Positions 6,401 to 13,685 of a DNA stretch of 15,200 nt are shown here, piece after piece. Source of the stretch: Nitrospirae bacterium CG2_30_53_67 (lineage in GTDB: Bacteria; CG2-30-53-67). Location of the stretch: the NCBI GenBank assembly GCA_001873285.1, contig MNYV01000095.1:1-15200 (forward strand), written 5' to 3'. Within the stretch, counting starts at the first letter, position 1; every line of letters begins with the position of its first letter. Under the pieces are notes generated by a model. The model had not been told where the DNA came from, did not search any database, and worked only from the letters and a program-made list of their open reading frames with translations. A program made the position numbers and the translations under genes.

Positions 6401-7003
6401 TTACCACTCCGCAAGGCTTTGAATGGAGGCTCGGTAGGGCCCCAACACTGAAGCGTCTTTGAAATAGACCTTTTTCATATAATCCAGCACCCAGGAATAA
6501 TATTCAAAACGGCTGGAGAGGTCCTGAAAGATTTCCGCTCCCTGCTTTTCGGCCAGACGGTCGAATTCCGAGACCGTGGAGTAGGAGTATTTTCCCTGGT
6601 CCATATAATATTTGAGTGAGGAACCCTTGACTACGAAATCCCGGTAAATCCCGGTCATGAAGAGTGTATAATCACCGATATGCTGCCTGATCTCCCGCTC
6701 TCTGAACGGACTGAACCGGTCGCTCTGCAGATCCATGGCGGAATTCGCCTCCGTGAGGAAGTCTACCATATACTCTACCCTCTCGCCCAGGGCATTCTTG
6801 ATCTTATAGAGCCGGTCCGTAGAGGCAAAACGGGCAAGCAGGCTTGAGACATAATCCGCAACCGGCATATTATCAATGAAAAGCTGTTGAAAACAAAGGA
6901 GGGTCAATTTCTGGAAAAATCTTTTCAAACCAGGCGCCCGGTCATCTCTTTCCATATCCTTTTCTCCATGAAAGAAATTATCTTGCTTACACTTTATATT
7001 CAT
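6401..7003 (-). CDS. Conserved-looking orphan protein, function unknown
   Basis: I do not recognise a family. The 200-residue product lacks a signal peptide and membrane segments. It looks all-helical, with aromatic-rich stretches (CFQQLFIDNM, YTLFMTGIYRDFVV, FEYYSWVLDYMKKVYF). Two starts are plausible. The ATG at 7003 has AGAAGG 9 nt upstream and matches a candidate promoter at 7037-7065. The ATG at 6955 (residue 17) has GGAG 8 nt upstream, and the first 16 codons are AT-rich and low in complexity, so the shorter form (184 aa) may be the true one. The gene is divergent from bioA by 78 bp and ends at a strong shared terminator, so it is monocistronic. It is cytoplasmic as far as can be seen, and the neighbours give no clear hint of its role. 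Confidence 0.75.
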   Translation of the reverse strand: MNIKCKQDNFFHGEKDMERDDRAPGLKRFFQKLTLLCFQQLFIDNMPVADYVSSLLARFASTDRLYKIKNALGERVEYMVDFLTEANSAMDLQSDRFSPFREREIRQHIGDYTLFMTGIYRDFVVKGSSLKYYMDQGKYSYSTVSEFDRLAEKQGAEIFQDLSSRFEYYSWVLDYMKKVYFKDASVLGPYRASIQSLAEW

Positions 7004-7036
7004 TTTATCATACCTTCTTAAAATCTTCTATGTTTC

Positions 7037-7065
7037 ATTTTATGATCAAGTCATGACAACTTCAA
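7037..7065 (-). promoter_or_regulatory. Candidate promoter for the orphan gene at 6401-7003
   Basis: On the minus strand, TTGAAG (7065-7060), a 17-bp spacer and TAAAAT (7042-7037) give 4/6 and 5/6 matches to the consensus. Transcription would begin near 7030. The spacer contains ATGA..TCAT symmetry, and the whole site lies in the 78-bp gap shared with bioA. A bioA promoter is not evident there. Confidence 0.45.
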
Positions 7066-7081
7066 GAGGGAGAAAGGACCC

Positions 7082-8449
7082 ATGGATCAGGAAAGAGACC
7101 GTCTGAAAGAACTGGAGGACGATGACCGGCGCTACATCTGGCACCCGTTCACTCAAATGCAGGAATATGAGAAAGAAACTCCCTTGATCATCGAACGGGC
7201 TGAGGGGGTCTATCTTTTCGACATCCACGGCAAACGCTACATGGACGGTGTCTCCTCGCTCTGGGTCAATGTGCACGGCCACCGGAGGCCTGAGATCGAC
7301 CGGGCCATCAAGGAGCAGATTGACCGGGTCTCGCATTCCACGCTCCTCGGCATCTCCAATGTCCCGGCCATTGAGCTGGCAAAAAAACTCGTGAAAATCA
7401 CCCCTCCTGGTCTTGAAAAGGTCTTCTATTCGGACAGCGGATCCACGGCCGTGGAGATCGCCCTGAAGATCTCTTTCCAGTTCTTTCAGCACCGGATGGG
7501 CAAGTCCTGTAAAAAGACCCGCTTTATTGCCCTGACCAACGCCTATCATGGAGACACCATCGGCTCGGTGAGCGTAGGGGGAATACCTCTGTTTCATGAT
7601 CTCTTTCATCCCCTTCTGTTCCCCTGTGATTTTGCCCCTTCTCCATACTGCTACCGATGCCCGCTGGAGATGACGTATCCCTCATGCAGCCTTGCCTGTG
7701 CCGATGAGCTTGAAAACACGGTCCGCCGGATCCATGAAGAGACCGCCGCCCTGATCATCGAGCCGCTGGTCCAGGGCGCGGCGGGGATGTTGACCGCCCC
7801 TCCGGGCTATCTCGCCCGTGTCCGGAAGATCTGCACACGATATGATCTGCTGATGATTGCCGACGAGGTAGCCACGGGATTCGGGCGCACCGGAACGCTA
7901 TTTGCCTGTGAACAGGAAGGGGTCACGCCCGATCTCCTCTGCCTGGCCAAGGGGATGACCGGGGGATACCTTCCCCTGGCCGCGACCCTGACTACGCAGG
8001 AGGTTTTTGATGCCTTCCTGGGGCCGTATGAGGAATTCAAGACCTTCTTCCACGGCCACACCTATACGGGAAATCCCCTGGCCTGCGCGGCGGCGCTGGC
8101 CAGCATTTCCCTGCTTTCGCCCGAAGAAGTCCTGCCGGGTTTCCAGGCACGCATCCAGTGCCTTTCAGAGGAACTGGCTCGTTTACAAGGATTGAATCAC
8201 GTGGGTGAGGTGAGGCAGAAGGGGTTCATGGTCGGGATCGAGCTGGTTCGGAACCGGGCGGCCAAAGAGCCCTATCCATTAAAGGATCAAGTAGGCCACC
8301 GGGTGATCCTCGAGGCCCGGAAGAAAGGGATGATCATCAGACCTCTCGGCAACGTGATCGTCCTGATGCCGCCTCTTTGCATGGAAGAGGGAGAGATCCG
8401 GGAGATGGTTGCAATCACCGGAGCGGCGATCCGGGAAGTGACGGAATAA
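7082..8449 (+). CDS. bioA: Adenosylmethionine-8-amino-7-oxononanoate aminotransferase (7,8-diaminopelargonate synthase)
   Basis: This PLP enzyme of biotin synthesis moves an amino group from S-adenosylmethionine (or lysine in some relatives) to KAPA, giving 7,8-diaminopelargonate. The family signatures are clear: WHPFTQMQEY (20-29), GVSSLWVNVHGH (56-67), YSDSGSTAVE (116-125), AYHGDT (154-159), DEVATGFGRTG (261-271), the Schiff-base lysine K290 in LAKGMTGGYLPLAAT, and HGHTYTGNPLACA. Its 455 residues are normal for the class. A cysteine-rich insert (C190, C193, C202, C206) lies between the YHG motif and the DEV motif; I recall similar inserts in BioA of some non-enteric bacteria. AAAGGA just before the ATG serves as ribosome site. 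No other biotin gene is present in the window. Downstream is only a weak 6-bp hairpin (8449-8464) without a T-tract. Confidence 0.95.
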   Translation: MDQERDRLKELEDDDRRYIWHPFTQMQEYEKETPLIIERAEGVYLFDIHGKRYMDGVSSLWVNVHGHRRPEIDRAIKEQIDRVSHSTLLGISNVPAIELAKKLVKITPPGLEKVFYSDSGSTAVEIALKISFQFFQHRMGKSCKKTRFIALTNAYHGDTIGSVSVGGIPLFHDLFHPLLFPCDFAPSPYCYRCPLEMTYPSCSLACADELENTVRRIHEETAALIIEPLVQGAAGMLTAPPGYLARVRKICTRYDLLMIADEVATGFGRTGTLFACEQEGVTPDLLCLAKGMTGGYLPLAATLTTQEVFDAFLGPYEEFKTFFHGHTYTGNPLACAAALASISLLSPEEVLPGFQARIQCLSEELARLQGLNHVGEVRQKGFMVGIELVRNRAAKEPYPLKDQVGHRVILEARKKGMIIRPLGNVIVLMPPLCMEEGEIREMVAITGAAIREVTE

Positions 8450-8532
8450 AGTGGAATCCCACTTGACCGATGGGATAATATCTCTCAGTACTGAAAGAGC
8501 GGCGCCAAAACTTCATGACTCTTCCATAAAAC

Positions 8533-8562
8533 TTGACAAACAACTCGGAGGTATTATATACA
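8533..8562 (+). promoter_or_regulatory. Promoter of the toxin-antitoxin pair
   Basis: TTGACA at 8533-8538 is followed, at 18 bp, by TATACA (8557-8562) or, at 16 bp, by TATATA (8555-8560). Either pair is a good sigma-70-type promoter placed about 60 bp before the antitoxin start. Confidence 0.65.
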
Positions 8563-8576
8563 TGAATGTGTGAGGG

Positions 8577-8591
8577 TATCAGGCCTTGATA
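8577..8591. promoter_or_regulatory. Candidate autoregulatory operator of the toxin-antitoxin pair
   Basis: TATCA and TGATA flank a 5-nt GC-rich centre, just downstream of the predicted transcription start. Antitoxin-toxin complexes usually bind such short palindromes at their own promoter. A smaller ACAT-GA-ATGT symmetry overlaps the -10 region (8560-8569). Both are short, so this is tentative. Confidence 0.3.
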
Positions 8592-8620
8592 GTGAATGAA
8601 ATGAATAGAAGGAGAGTGAC

Positions 8621-8845
8621 ATGGCTGCCCCGAATAGAATTCTGAAAGAGGCATTGAATCTAAAACCTGCAGAAAAAGCGGAACTAATCGACAAACTGAT
8701 TTATAGCCTGGACAAACCTGATGCAGAGATTGACGAATTATGGGTAAAGGAGGCTGAGAACCGGATTGATGCTTATGAACGTGGAGAGATTAAGGTTGTT
8801 GCATTGGAAAAAATTCTTGAAAAATATAAGCAGGATCCGAAATGA
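8621..8845 (+). CDS. Type II antitoxin, addiction module component family (TIGR02574 / PF09720)
   Basis: The 74-residue acidic protein should bind and neutralise the toxin encoded directly downstream, and repress their shared promoter. Family features include the N-terminal helix pattern ALNLKPAEKAELIDKLIYSLD, followed by DAEIDELWVKEAENRIDAYERGEIKVVALEKILEK, in which the W..EAE.R..AY..GE.K core is the hallmark of this antitoxin group. GGAG lies 6 nt before the ATG. Its last codon and stop overlap the toxin start (ATGA at 8842-8845), so the two are translationally coupled. The pair is visibly richer in A+T than bioA and glpK on either side, which fits horizontal acquisition. Confidence 0.88.
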   Translation: MAAPNRILKEALNLKPAEKAELIDKLIYSLDKPDAEIDELWVKEAENRIDAYERGEIKVVALEKILEKYKQDPK

Positions 8846-9132
8846 GGATCCGATTCTTGGAAATAGCACAGATTGAACTGTATGAAGCCATCGAATATTA
8901 CAACTATGAAGTATCCGGACTTGGTGAAGCTTTTCTGAGCGAAGTATTGAACGTTCTTGATAGAATTGGAAAATATCCCGAAGCATGGCCGTCTTGCTCA
9001 AAGCGAACCAGAAGGACTCAGACTCGGCGCTTCCCTTATGGAATCATGTATCAAATTCGGAAGGATGAAATTTTAATAGTTGCCATTGCACATCTTCATA
9101 GAAAACCGGACTATTGGAAAGACCGAATATAA
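8842..9132 (+). CDS. Type II toxin of the RelE/ParE superfamily
   Basis: The 96-residue basic protein has the usual ParE/RelE order: an N-terminal strand MRIRFLEIAQIELYEAIEYY, the helical GLGEAFLSEVLNVLDRIGKYPEAWPS segment, and the RRFPYGIMYQIRKDEILIVAIAHLHRKPDYWKDRI core that is highly typical of toxins paired with addiction-module-component antitoxins. Such toxins inhibit either gyrase (ParE) or translation by cleaving mRNA on the ribosome (RelE); the sequence alone does not settle which. It overlaps the antitoxin by 4 bp and is at full family length with no damage, so the pair is probably functional. It ends 34 bp from the convergent phosphodiesterase gene. Confidence 0.9.
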   Translation: MRIRFLEIAQIELYEAIEYYNYEVSGLGEAFLSEVLNVLDRIGKYPEAWPSCSKRTRRTQTRRFPYGIMYQIRKDEILIVAIAHLHRKPDYWKDRI

Positions 9133-9138
9133 TTTGAA

Positions 9139-9157
9139 CTTTTCTTAAATAGAAAAG
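9139..9157. terminator. Weak AT-rich hairpin between convergent genes
   Basis: CTTTTCT and AGAAAAG (7 bp) flank a 5-nt loop in the 34-bp gap between the toxin gene and the phosphodiesterase gene. The stem is AT-rich and has no long T-tract on either side. It is a possible weak bidirectional terminator and nothing more. Confidence 0.25.
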
Positions 9158-9166
9158 ATCGGGGAG

Positions 9167-9883
9167 TTACCGGAATATCTCCGGCCGGTTGGTAAAGACC
9201 CCGTCCACGCCCCACGTCTCAAGCTCTTTGACTCGGGAGATTTGGTCCACCACGTAGGGATAGACACGGATTTCTCTGCTGTGGAAGGCATGGACCATGT
9301 CCGGGGTAACGGACTGCTCCTCGGGATGAAAAGAGACGGCCTTGAATTCCAAGGCCCGGTCAAGCAAAGGCTTCCAGTGCCCGTTCCCGTCATAGAGAAT
9401 CCCGATCCGGACTGCCGGCCGGAGATCCCGGACGATCTTCAGGGCATGAAGGTCAAAGCAGGAAATCAGCACCTGATCTTCCATGTCTCTTGCGGTGACG
9501 GTCTCCAGGATCTTCTCTTCGATCCCTTGGGACCGGGGGGCATCTTTCTTGATTTCGAGGTTCAGGGGGATCTCTCCCTTGGTGAGAGAGAGGAGATCTT
9601 CAAGGGTCGGGATCCGGGTTCCGGCGAACGGATCTGAAAACCAGGAACCGAAATCGTATCTTAGGAGCTCCGCCAGCGTGAAGTCATGGATGGGAAGAGT
9701 CGTCCCCGTGATCCGTTTGATGTCTGCATCATGAGAGAGCACAGGGACCCGGTCGGCAGTAAGACGAATATCGGTCTCGATCATGCCCGCCTTGAGATCC
9801 ATGGCCATGCGGAAGGCCGGGATGGTGTTTTCCGGGGCGAGGAATGATGCCCCGCGGTGGGCGATCACCAGGAAGTCCTTCAT
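9167..9883 (-). CDS. Glycerophosphodiester phosphodiesterase (UgpQ-like, cytoplasmic)
   Basis: This enzyme hydrolyses glycerophosphodiesters, the deacylated phospholipid headgroups, to sn-glycerol 3-phosphate and an alcohol. GDPD motifs are intact: [13 protein letters not shown] (8-20, catalytic H9), [17 protein letters not shown] (36-52, metal ligands E36 and D38, second histidine H51) and NLEIKK with E110; [12 protein letters not shown] closes the barrel. There is no signal peptide, so it should act in the cytosol like UgpQ. I chose the ATG at 9883, giving 238 residues. It overlaps the glpK stop as ATGA, has GGAG 6 nt upstream, and places the first strand (DFLVIAHRG) at the normal distance. 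The longer frame to 9925 adds 14 residues with no ribosome site. The coupling to glpK makes sense because both enzymes deliver glycerol 3-phosphate. Confidence 0.92.
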   Translation of the reverse strand: MKDFLVIAHRGASFLAPENTIPAFRMAMDLKAGMIETDIRLTADRVPVLSHDADIKRITGTTLPIHDFTLAELLRYDFGSWFSDPFAGTRIPTLEDLLSLTKGEIPLNLEIKKDAPRSQGIEEKILETVTARDMEDQVLISCFDLHALKIVRDLRPAVRIGILYDGNGHWKPLLDRALEFKAVSFHPEEQSVTPDMVHAFHSREIRVYPYVVDQISRVKELETWGVDGVFTNRPEIFR

Positions 9884-11376
9884 CGCCGGCTCCATGCCAT
9901 GGCGCATCTCACGGCCCTGTTCCATCCGGCGCAGAGGGCCTTTCTTTCACTCTCGACCATGGTTGGGAGGAATCGCTCTTTGAGCCTCCAGATCCTGGAG
10001 ACCTCGTCCAGGCTCTTCCAGAAACCTACAGCGAGACCGGATAGGAAAGCGGCGCCGAGCGCCGTGGTCTCTTGAACCTCGGGCCTTTCCACGGGGAGCT
10101 TCAGGATGTCGGCTTGGAACTGCATAAGAAAGCGGTTGCCCACGGCGCCTCCGTCCACACGGAGGCTCCGGATCGGAATGCCGGAGTCTTGCCGCATCAC
10201 GTTCAATACATCGAGGGTCTGATACGCGATGGACTCCAGGACCGCCCTGATGATCTGGGCGCGTCCGGCCCCCCTGGTGAGCCCCACGATCGTTCCCCTC
10301 GCATACATGTCCCAGTAAGGCGCCCCCAGCCCCACAAAGGCCGGGACCACATAGACCCCGCCCGTATCGGGTACGCTCCTTGCAAGGGCCTCGCTCTCCT
10401 CAGCATGGTCGAAAAATTTCAGTTCGTCTCTGAGCCACTGGACGGCCGCACCGGCAATAAAAATACTTCCCTCAAGGGCATAGGTAATCTTCCCGCCGAT
10501 GCCCCAGGCGATCGAGGTGAGGAGGCCGTTCCCCGAAGCCACCGGGGCGGGCCCCGTGTTCATCACCATAAAGCAGCCGGTCCCGTAGGTGTTCTTGACC
10601 ATCCCCTTCTGAAAACAGACCTGGCCGAAGAGAGCGGCCTGCTGGTCCCCGGCTACTCCGGTAATGGGGATGGCCTCCCCGCCGAAAAGATCCGCCTGTG
10701 TGGAGCCGAAATCCCCGCTTGAGGGGCGCACCTCCGGAAGGATGGCCTCTGGAATATCAAGCTCATTCAGAATCTCCCGGTCCCAGCACATCTCATGGAT
10801 ATTGTACAGCATGGTCCTTGAGGCATTGGAATAATCGGTGGCGTGCACGGCGCCACCGGTCAGATGATAAATCAGGAACGAATCCATGGTCCCGAAGCAG
10901 AGATCTCCTCTCAAGGCCATCTCTCCGGCCCCTTCTACATGATTCAGAATCCATTGGACCTTGGTCCCTGAGAAATAGGCATCTATGACCAGTCCGGTTT
11001 TTTTGCGGATGATCTCCTCCAACCCTTTCTGCTTCAACTGCTCGCACGCTGGGGCCGTTCTCCGGCATTGCCAGACGATGGCGTGATGGATCGGCCTCCC
11101 GGTCTTCCTTTCCCAGATCACCGTGGTCTCCCGCTGGTTGGTGATCCCGATCCCCGCAATCTCCGCCGGGGCTATGCCAGCCTTCCGGATCGCATCACGG
11201 GCAACGTCAAGCTGGGTCTCCCAGATCTCCATGGGATCATGTTCCACCCATCCCGGCCTGGGATAGATCTGCCTGAACTCCTTCTGAGAGGAGGCGAGGA
11301 TTCTTCCTTCCCGGTCAAAGAGAACGGCCCGTGAACTGGTGGTACCCTGATCGAGGGAGAGGACGGCCTTCTTCAT
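9880..11376 (-). CDS. glpK: Glycerol kinase
   Basis: This FGGY-family enzyme phosphorylates glycerol with ATP to sn-glycerol 3-phosphate in the cytosol. Signatures include [15 protein letters not shown] near the N-terminus, [55 protein letters not shown] and the C-terminal [20 protein letters not shown]. Its 498 residues are normal. The His that PTS phosphorylates in Gram-positive GlpK (in a YHF-like motif before the GVAGDQQ segment) is replaced by Leu in [13 protein letters not shown], so HPr control is unlikely. It follows the 391-aa membrane protein gene by 5 bp and overlaps the phosphodiesterase gene by 4 bp. No glycerol facilitator or glycerol-3-phosphate dehydrogenase is in the window. 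A GGAGGG lies 13 nt from the ATG, longer than ideal, so translation may depend on coupling to the gene before it. Confidence 0.97.
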   Translation of the reverse strand: MKKAVLSLDQGTTSSRAVLFDREGRILASSQKEFRQIYPRPGWVEHDPMEIWETQLDVARDAIRKAGIAPAEIAGIGITNQRETTVIWERKTGRPIHHAIVWQCRRTAPACEQLKQKGLEEIIRKKTGLVIDAYFSGTKVQWILNHVEGAGEMALRGDLCFGTMDSFLIYHLTGGAVHATDYSNASRTMLYNIHEMCWDREILNELDIPEAILPEVRPSSGDFGSTQADLFGGEAIPITGVAGDQQAALFGQVCFQKGMVKNTYGTGCFMVMNTGPAPVASGNGLLTSIAWGIGGKITYALEGSIFIAGAAVQWLRDELKFFDHAEESEALARSVPDTGGVYVVPAFVGLGAPYWDMYARGTIVGLTRGAGRAQIIRAVLESIAYQTLDVLNVMRQDSGIPIRSLRVDGGAVGNRFLMQFQADILKLPVERPEVQETTALGAAFLSGLAVGFWKSLDEVSRIWRLKERFLPTMVESERKALCAGWNRAVRCAMAWSRR

Positions 11377-11381
11377 CGAAT

Positions 11382-12557
11382 TTATTCAGCCCTCCCCTGC
11401 AGGTAGGCGAGATCCCTGCTCTGGCTCGCCTTGGTTCCGATCCTGAGCACCCTGAACCGCCGGGTCTCAGACTGCCTATAGTAGATCCGGCCGGATGATC
11501 CGAAACCCAGCTCAAAGGCATCGCACTTCTCAACCCCGGAGATTTTCCTCCTGATCTTAAGACCGGGATCTCCGTCGTTCAACCGTTTCAGCATCTCCTC
11601 GGCCTGTAGTTTTATTTTCTCATCCCCCAGACGGACAAGATCTTCCACGGCCTTCCGGTCCATTTCCAGATTCCGATAAAGTTTTGCAAAACGTTCGGAC
11701 AGGGCCTGTTCCTCCTTGACGGACCTGGATTTCTGCGCTTCATGTCTGACCGCTTTCTCTTCCAGTGTGTCTATCTTTTCCTTCTGCTCCTCGGTCTGCT
11801 CGATGGTCACAAGGAGCTCTTCTTCCAGGGAAGCCTTCTCCTTTTCCAGCCGTTCCACTTCCTGTATCCACACGTCCTCCTGGGTCTTGATATCGGAGAG
11901 TCTGCTGCGGGCCTCCTGAAGTTCATGCTCCACCTGATCGATCACCGTACGCTTTTCGGTTTCGAACCTTTCCTCCATATCGTGTATCCTCTTTTCCTCA
12001 AGCAGGGAGGATCGCTGGTAATAGAGATATAGAAAAACCACCGTCGACAGAATATAGGCCAGCAGAATGCCGCTCCCCAGCCATGAGGTCACCGGGATTT
12101 TTACCGAAACCACGATATTCATCCCCTGGATGTATTCCGAGTATTTCTCCAGGTAGTCTTCCACCTTTCCGGCGGCCTGGTTCGCGATATATCCATTTTC
12201 ATCAAAAAGAGAACCGGGTTTCTTTTCCGGAACCTTGCCTTTGATAAAGGGTGAAAGGAGGTGTTCATAATATGGATAGATGACGTTCTCCTGGGCATCG
12301 GTGATACGCACCCCGGTCTCCGCTCCCAGACGGGCAGCCCGACTTTTGGCAAGTATGGAAACAACGTTCTTATTCACTTCATCATAAAGGCTGACCTTCC
12401 CCTGAAGAAGCTCAAAATCGTTCTGAATGAGCTGCTGATGTAACACACGAGTCAGATCATTCCTGAACCAGAGCTGCAGATACGGCAGCGTCAGGACATA
12501 GAGGATGGAGGGCGCAAAAATACTGACGTAGAGAATCTTGAAGGAAAAACTTTTCAT
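11382..12557 (-). CDS. Two-TM membrane protein with coiled coil and a RelE/ParE-like C-terminal segment
   Basis: I do not recognise the whole protein. Of its 391 residues, 7-25 and 158-180 are membrane segments. The ~127 residues between them should lie outside the cytoplasmic membrane, giving the topology of a sensor receptor. Residues 183-320 are a long charged heptad region rich in Glu, Lys and Leu, evidently a cytoplasmic coiled coil. The last ~65 residues ([20 protein letters not shown], then GRIYYRQ, then [18 protein letters not shown]) resemble the C-terminal half of RelE/ParE/YafQ-type toxins: a strand with an EL-R-like step, the RIYY strand, an LxIGxK strand and a final RDLAYL helix. 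The likeness is by eye only. The gene lies 17 bp after rsmE and 5 bp before glpK, so it is in their operon. The start is the ATG at 12557, with GGAAAGTGAG upstream as a modest ribosome site. Confidence 0.85.
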   Translation of the reverse strand: MKSFSFKILYVSIFAPSILYVLTLPYLQLWFRNDLTRVLHQQLIQNDFELLQGKVSLYDEVNKNVVSILAKSRAARLGAETGVRITDAQENVIYPYYEHLLSPFIKGKVPEKKPGSLFDENGYIANQAAGKVEDYLEKYSEYIQGMNIVVSVKIPVTSWLGSGILLAYILSTVVFLYLYYQRSSLLEEKRIHDMEERFETEKRTVIDQVEHELQEARSRLSDIKTQEDVWIQEVERLEKEKASLEEELLVTIEQTEEQKEKIDTLEEKAVRHEAQKSRSVKEEQALSERFAKLYRNLEMDRKAVEDLVRLGDEKIKLQAEEMLKRLNDGDPGLKIRRKISGVEKCDAFELGFGSSGRIYYRQSETRRFRVLRIGTKASQSRDLAYLQGRAE

Positions 12558-12574
12558 CGCTCACTTTCCGGGGA

Positions 12575-13345
12575 TCAGCGGCCTATGGACACCGGTTTGC
12601 CGGCGGGATCGGCTGCGCCCCACTCATACCGAACCAGGGCGGCTGAAAGGATCCCCGCCGTCTCAGAGCGCAGGATCAGGCCCCCCAGCGAGACCGGTAT
12701 AAAACCGTGTTCATTCAGCAGACCGGCCTCCTCCCTTGAGATTCCTCCCTCAGGCCCGACCAGGAGGGCGATGCTTCCCGGTTCAGGGCAGGCATTTCGT
12801 ACTTTACGAAGGGTTCTGACCTTCTCGTTCTCATCGAAGAATATTTTAAGAGGGACGTGATCTACCTGATTCACGGCTTCATGGAGCATCACCGGATCTT
12901 TGATCCGGGGAAAATCCGGCCGGCCGCACTGTCTGGAGGCTCCTTGTGCAATACGCTGCCATCGCTTAAGCCAGTGGCCGGTTCTTTCCGGATCGAGAAT
13001 CCGGACGGACCGTTCCATGTAGATGGGAATGATGTCATGGACTCCTATCTCAGCGGCCTTTTGTACCAGCCACTCCATCCTTTTTCCTTTGGGAACGGAC
13101 TGCAAGAGGGTGATCCTAAGAGAGCATGAATCCGGGATGGAAGATGTTCCCAGGATGGCGCATGAAACCTCACCCTCGGGGAACCCTGAGATCTTTACCC
13201 TGTAAACAAGGCCGGAACCGTCTGAAACCTGCAAGGTATCCCCGATTCTCATACGCAGCACATCACGGATATGCCTGCCGTTCTCCCTGTCCAACATCAG
13301 AGTCTCTTTAAAAACCCGGTCCGGGCTGATAAAAAAATATCTCAA
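12575..13345 (-). CDS. rsmE: 16S rRNA (uracil1498-N3)-methyltransferase
   Basis: RsmE methylates N3 of U1498 in 16S rRNA of the assembled 30S subunit using S-adenosylmethionine, with a SPOUT trefoil-knot fold. The N-terminal RYFFISPDR and HIRDVLRMRIGDTLQVSDG parts form the PUA-like domain. Then come QSVPKGKRMEWLVQKAAEIGV, ERSV and RWQRIAQGASRQCGR, and the knot motifs LLVGPEGGIS and SLGGLILRSETA. The length of 256 residues is normal. I chose the TTG at 13345, which has GGGAG 6 nt upstream and gives the usual MRxFF start; the adjacent TTG at 13348 leaves only 3 nt. It heads the rsmE-membrane protein-glpK-GDPD cluster. In Firmicutes and some others rsmE follows dnaJ and prmA; here prmA is absent and a hairpin cluster sits between dnaJ and rsmE. 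Confidence 0.95.
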   Translation of the reverse strand: MRYFFISPDRVFKETLMLDRENGRHIRDVLRMRIGDTLQVSDGSGLVYRVKISGFPEGEVSCAILGTSSIPDSCSLRITLLQSVPKGKRMEWLVQKAAEIGVHDIIPIYMERSVRILDPERTGHWLKRWQRIAQGASRQCGRPDFPRIKDPVMLHEAVNQVDHVPLKIFFDENEKVRTLRKVRNACPEPGSIALLVGPEGGISREEAGLLNEHGFIPVSLGGLILRSETAGILSAALVRYEWGAADPAGKPVSIGR

Positions 13346-13433
13346 CAAAAACTCCCAAATAGCTGATCGTGTGTTATCACTGGAAGATGAAACCTGAGCA
13401 GAAAAAAGAGCCTGCCTTACACATTGAGTGTAT

Positions 13434-13468
13434 GGAACGGCTTAAGCCTTTTAAAGAATCGCCGTTCC
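13434..13468. repeat. Long-arm hairpin upstream of rsmE
   Basis: GGAACGGC (13434-13441) and GCCGTTCC (13461-13468) form a perfect 8-bp stem around 19 nt that contain a second short stem (TTAA/TTAA). It belongs to the gene-free stretch 13349-13685, which otherwise consists of the repeats listed next. I see no convincing rsmE promoter there. Confidence 0.55.
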
Positions 13469-13512
13469 AGGATCATGAGCACCCTCACCCGAAGGGTGTG
13501 CGACAAAAATAC

Positions 13513-13547
13513 CTGTCCTCCGATCCCCCGATCCAGTCGGAGGACAG
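13513..13547 (-). terminator. Hairpin with T-run, probable terminator after dnaJ; also a repeat-like unit
   Basis: CTGTCCTCCGA and TCGGAGGACAG make an 11-bp perfect stem with a 13-nt loop. On the minus strand it is followed by GTATTTTTG, a short T-run, so it may end dnaK-dnaJ transcription and separate it from rsmE. The distance from the dnaJ stop (about 140 bp) is large for a dedicated terminator. Confidence 0.45.
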
Positions 13548-13563
13548 ACCCGACCGCACAATC

Positions 13564-13586
13564 CACCCTTCGAGAGGCTCAGGGTG
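13564..13586. repeat. REP-like hairpin unit, CACCCT/AGGGTG type
   Basis: CACCCT and AGGGTG enclose an inner GAG/CTC stem. The outer bases read CCA at one end and TGAC at the other, the same termini as the 29-bp hairpin units at 262-290 and 13616-13644. The wording is familiar as a dispersed intergenic repeat. Confidence 0.55.
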
Positions 13587-13592
13587 ACAATT

Positions 13593-13617
13593 GTCATGGT
13601 GAGCTTGTCGAACCATG
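13593..13617. repeat. REP-like hairpin unit, CATGGT/ACCATG type
   Basis: CATGGT and ACCATG flank an 11-nt loop, GAGCTTGTCGA. The unit begins GTCA and ends in the TGG that starts the next unit, so it is in opposite orientation to its neighbour and slightly overlaps it. The pair mirrors the arrangement at 221-290. Confidence 0.55.
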
Positions 13618-13644
13618 GATTCCCCGATCGAGTCGGGGAATGAC
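13616..13644 (+). repeat. REP-like hairpin, exact 29-bp copy of the one at 221-249
   Basis: The 9-bp arms ATTCCCCGA (13619-13627) and TCGGGGAAT (13633-13641) flank the loop TCGAG. All 29 bases equal the reverse complement of 221-249, more than 13 kb away. It lies between dnaJ and rsmE. Confidence 0.85.
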
Positions 13645-13685
13645 GCTCTTAGAGAAATATGTACCCATAAATTTGTCGCAGACCC

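Noticed and set aside
7004-7081. BirA or BioR operator in front of bioA
   Set aside because: No long palindrome of the known biotin-operator type is visible, only short ATGA/TCAT symmetry.
8449-8464. Hairpin just after bioA as a terminator
   Set aside because: The stem is only 6 bp (AAGTGG/CCACTT) and has no T-run after it.
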